Notes under the pieces: model-generated
Database searches by the model: none
What the model saw: only the letters and a program-made list of their open reading frames with translations
What the model was told of the DNA's origin: nothing
NCBI GenBank assembly: GCA_004794655.1
Contig: SMMW01000001.1
Location: 18,042,501-18,106,500, forward strand
From: Marisa cornuarietis
Taxonomy: Eukaryota > Mollusca > Gastropoda > Architaenioglossa > Ampullariidae
Length of the DNA stretch: 64,000 nucleotides
Reading direction: 5' to 3'
Shown: positions 61,521 to 64,000 of the stretch, piece by piece
How the letters are laid out: the number at the start of each line of letters is the position of its first letter
Numbering within the stretch: position 1 is the first letter of the stretch
Program-made: the position numbers and the translations under genes

Positions 61521-63462
61521 TGACTGAATATTACAAACACCTGTACAACTTCCAGCTGAAGATAGCTGCTAACATCCTTTAAAACGACGAGGCTATAGGA
61601 CCAGACAGTGCAACAAATTAATATGATGATTGTTATGAATACAAGGTAAGTACACAACACTAAACGAAGATCTAAAGCAGTTAATATAGGCTAATACTAG
61701 AGCTCCGTCCTGCAACCAGGTGTCCTCCAATTAAATCCAATTGAATCGTCTAGAACAAGTTAGTTTTTTAGGTCCTGACCGTAAAGTCACATAAGGTGAA
61801 AAGACAGAATCTCGACAACTGTACTCGACAGGTCTGCCCGTAGGAAATAATGTATGTCAATGTAGACACCCAGAATACAGCGTGCTGGGGGGCGGGGGTC
61901 GCTAACAGACGAGTGGTCACACCTACCAGATGGTCTTGGTTGTTGAGGGATAAGAGCCTCGTCTCTAAGCAACAATTTACTGGTTAGAGTTGATGGATTA
62001 GACAAGTGAATCTGTCATTTCAGATCACACTTTGGGGACTCAAAAATAATTCGAATGCCGAAAAACTCAACTCTATTACAAAATGTACAATATGTTATAC
62101 TCCAAACCCTTGAGTCTACTTTAGTTTTTCCGAGAGCTAGTTTTGAGCAACTAACAATGAGCCACAAGAAAATACTTTTTAAACAATTTAATTCCTTTTT
62201 ATAGTCATTGTGTTCTTCATTTTAATATCTTAAAGGAACTGAAAATTTGTAAATGTTAAACATTTTAGCAATGCAAACTAATTCTGTAATAGGTGTTGTA
62301 GCATTAAAAAGTATGAGAATTTGTAAAACGTTTCTTCTAAACTATATTACCTGAGTTCATTTAAGCATTTGCATCTGTTATAGAAACGAAAATGAACGTT
62401 CCAATTTGTCATCAACTTCCGTTTCAAAAGACTATGGCTGATCTTTTACTATCGCTTAACTAAAACGAAGAATAACCTTCCTTAAATTATGAAAAACGTC
62501 GCTTGCTTATCCAAACGCAATATCTAGGACTGGCCTCTGAAAATCTTATAGTTTCACAAAAATAATTTAAGAAATATTTTTAAAGGAGGTGTTATGTGCA
62601 TGTACAGGATTATGCATCAACATGTCAAACCTAAGACAAGATGGACCTTAATTATACGAAATCACCTCTAGGCAACTGTCTGTTGATAGAAACCAACCAC
62701 CTTTCATATCCTACGACATTTCCTTTCTTGTTGCATTGGATTATTCGCTTTTCGTTTTTATTATTATTTCGTAAACGCTTTTAACTCGTTCGTGATCAAA
62801 AATAATTTCTATAAGCATTTCACCTTTTCTTCACTGTGTTGCAATCATTTCTTTAATTGTAAACATTTTATTATAAACCAGGTGCAGTCGAAATCTTTCT
62901 ACTTCGCACCGTACGCCAGCGAACGAACTTTTCGCAGGTAGGGTAGCATCAACAAACGTCCCGCTCCGGGGTAAACAAATGAATCAGTAAGGGAAGAAAC
63001 TATAATTACCCTTAGGAATTGTTCTATTATAAGTTACTTCCCTTAAAAAGCTGAAAACATCAACAAATCAAGTATTTTGTTATAGATGACAGACGGAAAT
63101 GATTCAATTGATAAAACGCCTTGTTTGCGACATGGCTTTGTACTCCAACAACCAAAACGACAATGACAATGAAAATAGTAAGTAGTATTTAAATTCTTAT
63201 GTATATTCTAATAAAATAGATGTTTTAGGCACTGTATATATTCTGTTTAATATCTTTTGTGAATTTCTACTTGGTGACCTCCTTTCCAAACATGAACTCT
63301 CCCTTCCAAACAATTACCGACTTTAATTTAAATTAATTACGAGAAAACAAAACCTATATTTCTTAAAAGTCACGTTACCTAAATCTTTACGAAATGCTTT
63401 TTAAAATGGTGTATCACATATGTTTGCCTTTATTGTAGGTTAATAGTTCTAATATTCAAAAA
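61521..63462. other. 3' flank of GPCR H
   Basis: Non-coding. Patches match the 3' flank of GPCR E: 61950-61990 against 27690-27720, 62340-62410 against 28390-28470, and 62609-62640 against 28860-28890. Nothing else is recognised. Confidence 0.5.
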
Positions 63463-63781
63463 CTACCGGCTGAAATGTTTAATCGTAGGTGGTCGCCGCG
63501 AAGCGAATGAGAAAATAACACAAAGACTTTTTAACTCTTTCCGAAATCTGGAAGACATTACAGAGTAGAGGAAGAATCCGACAGAACAGTTAAGCATAAC
63601 AGGGAGAACAGCGACTAAATGGGTCTGCAGGAATAAAATGTAGTATTGGCCATCTACACGAAACTCTGGGACAGCGAATCTTGCCAATGCCAAGATGATA
63701 TTAAGAGCTGTGCACAGGATGTACGTGCAGGAAATCACCACCAGCATCCTCATCAACACTGCCTGACCTTTCATGTACGTG
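63463..63781 (-). CDS. GPCR H: last exon only, gene runs off the window
   Basis: Exon 2 is 63781-63463 with acceptor cttgcag|c and stop TAG. It carries one base plus 106 codons, the same phase as all other copies. It reads STYMKGQAVLMRM, then TM6 with CTALN where the other seven have C(T/A)xPN, so the TM6 proline is replaced by Leu. TM7 reads LNCSVGFFLYSVMSSRF with tail ASRRPPTIKHFSR. FLQTHLVA before TM7 groups it with E. Exon 1 should lie beyond 64000. Intron sequence 63782-64000 shows no coding. Whether the gene is functional is uncertain. Confidence 0.82.
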
Positions 63782-64000
63782 CTGCAAGAAAACAAAATGA
63801 TTAATATTTTCTGACATTTGTCTAATTCTTAGTGTAACACATGGATTGCTATTTTCGACATTTTATCAATCATTTGAAAATGGCATGAATGATGTGTACT
63901 AACCTTTACATCTGGAATGAATACAGCCAACTAGAACGGCGTTTTCAGTGCACAGCTACATTTAAAATAGACAATTCAAATAATCAAACTAAAGAAACTG

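Overview
This is a piece of an animal nuclear genome. Genes are sparse and split by GT-AG introns. (CA)n/(TG)n and trinucleotide microsatellites are abundant, and non-LTR, LTR and DNA-transposon debris lies everywhere. The receptor family and the transposon mix point to a mollusc, probably a gastropod. That assignment is inference; no sequence search was possible.

The core is a tandem array of eight related rhodopsin-like (class A) GPCR loci, all on the minus strand, called A to H here: A 311-2630, B 10294-12035, C 18618-20206, D 22792-24824, E 29425-30933, F 45338-47108, G 52791-55280 and H 63463-63781. H runs off the window; only its last exon is present. Six loci (A, B, D, E, F, G) are intact two-exon genes. 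Exon 1 carries TM1-TM5 and exon 2 carries TM6-TM7. One phase-2 intron sits at the same point in the third intracellular loop of every copy. C is a 5'-truncated pseudogene fused to LINE debris. The genes form two groups, A/B and C-H, and most resemble molluscan chemosensory receptors. The array grew by duplication of larger blocks: A and B share flanks, D and G share flanks, and E, F and H share flanks.

A different gene sits between E and F on the plus strand (at least 34815-39185). Its six exons join in frame with matching phases. They encode a KH-like segment, a NERD/PD-(D/E)xK nuclease-like domain and a superfamily-1 helicase core with motifs I, II, V and VI. This is the most unusual gene in the window and may act in nucleic-acid defence or RNA/DNA processing.

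The remaining sequence is mostly transposon-derived. It includes CR1/jockey-like and RTE-like LINE fragments; an internally deleted RTE-like element with a 12-bp target duplication (13417-14927); Rex1-like LINE 3' ends; tRNA-derived SINEs; two inverted copies of one MITE (21164, 43887) and a second MITE with 15-bp perfect terminal repeats (58973-59375); a solo-LTR-like insertion of about 1.5 kb with a 5-bp target duplication and a preserved empty site (42856-44336); a Gypsy remnant with integrase before reverse transcriptase, as in the Gmr1 group (50230-51300); a possible LTR plus gag remnant (39291-40560); and a P-element/THAP9-like transposase fossil (57290-57861).
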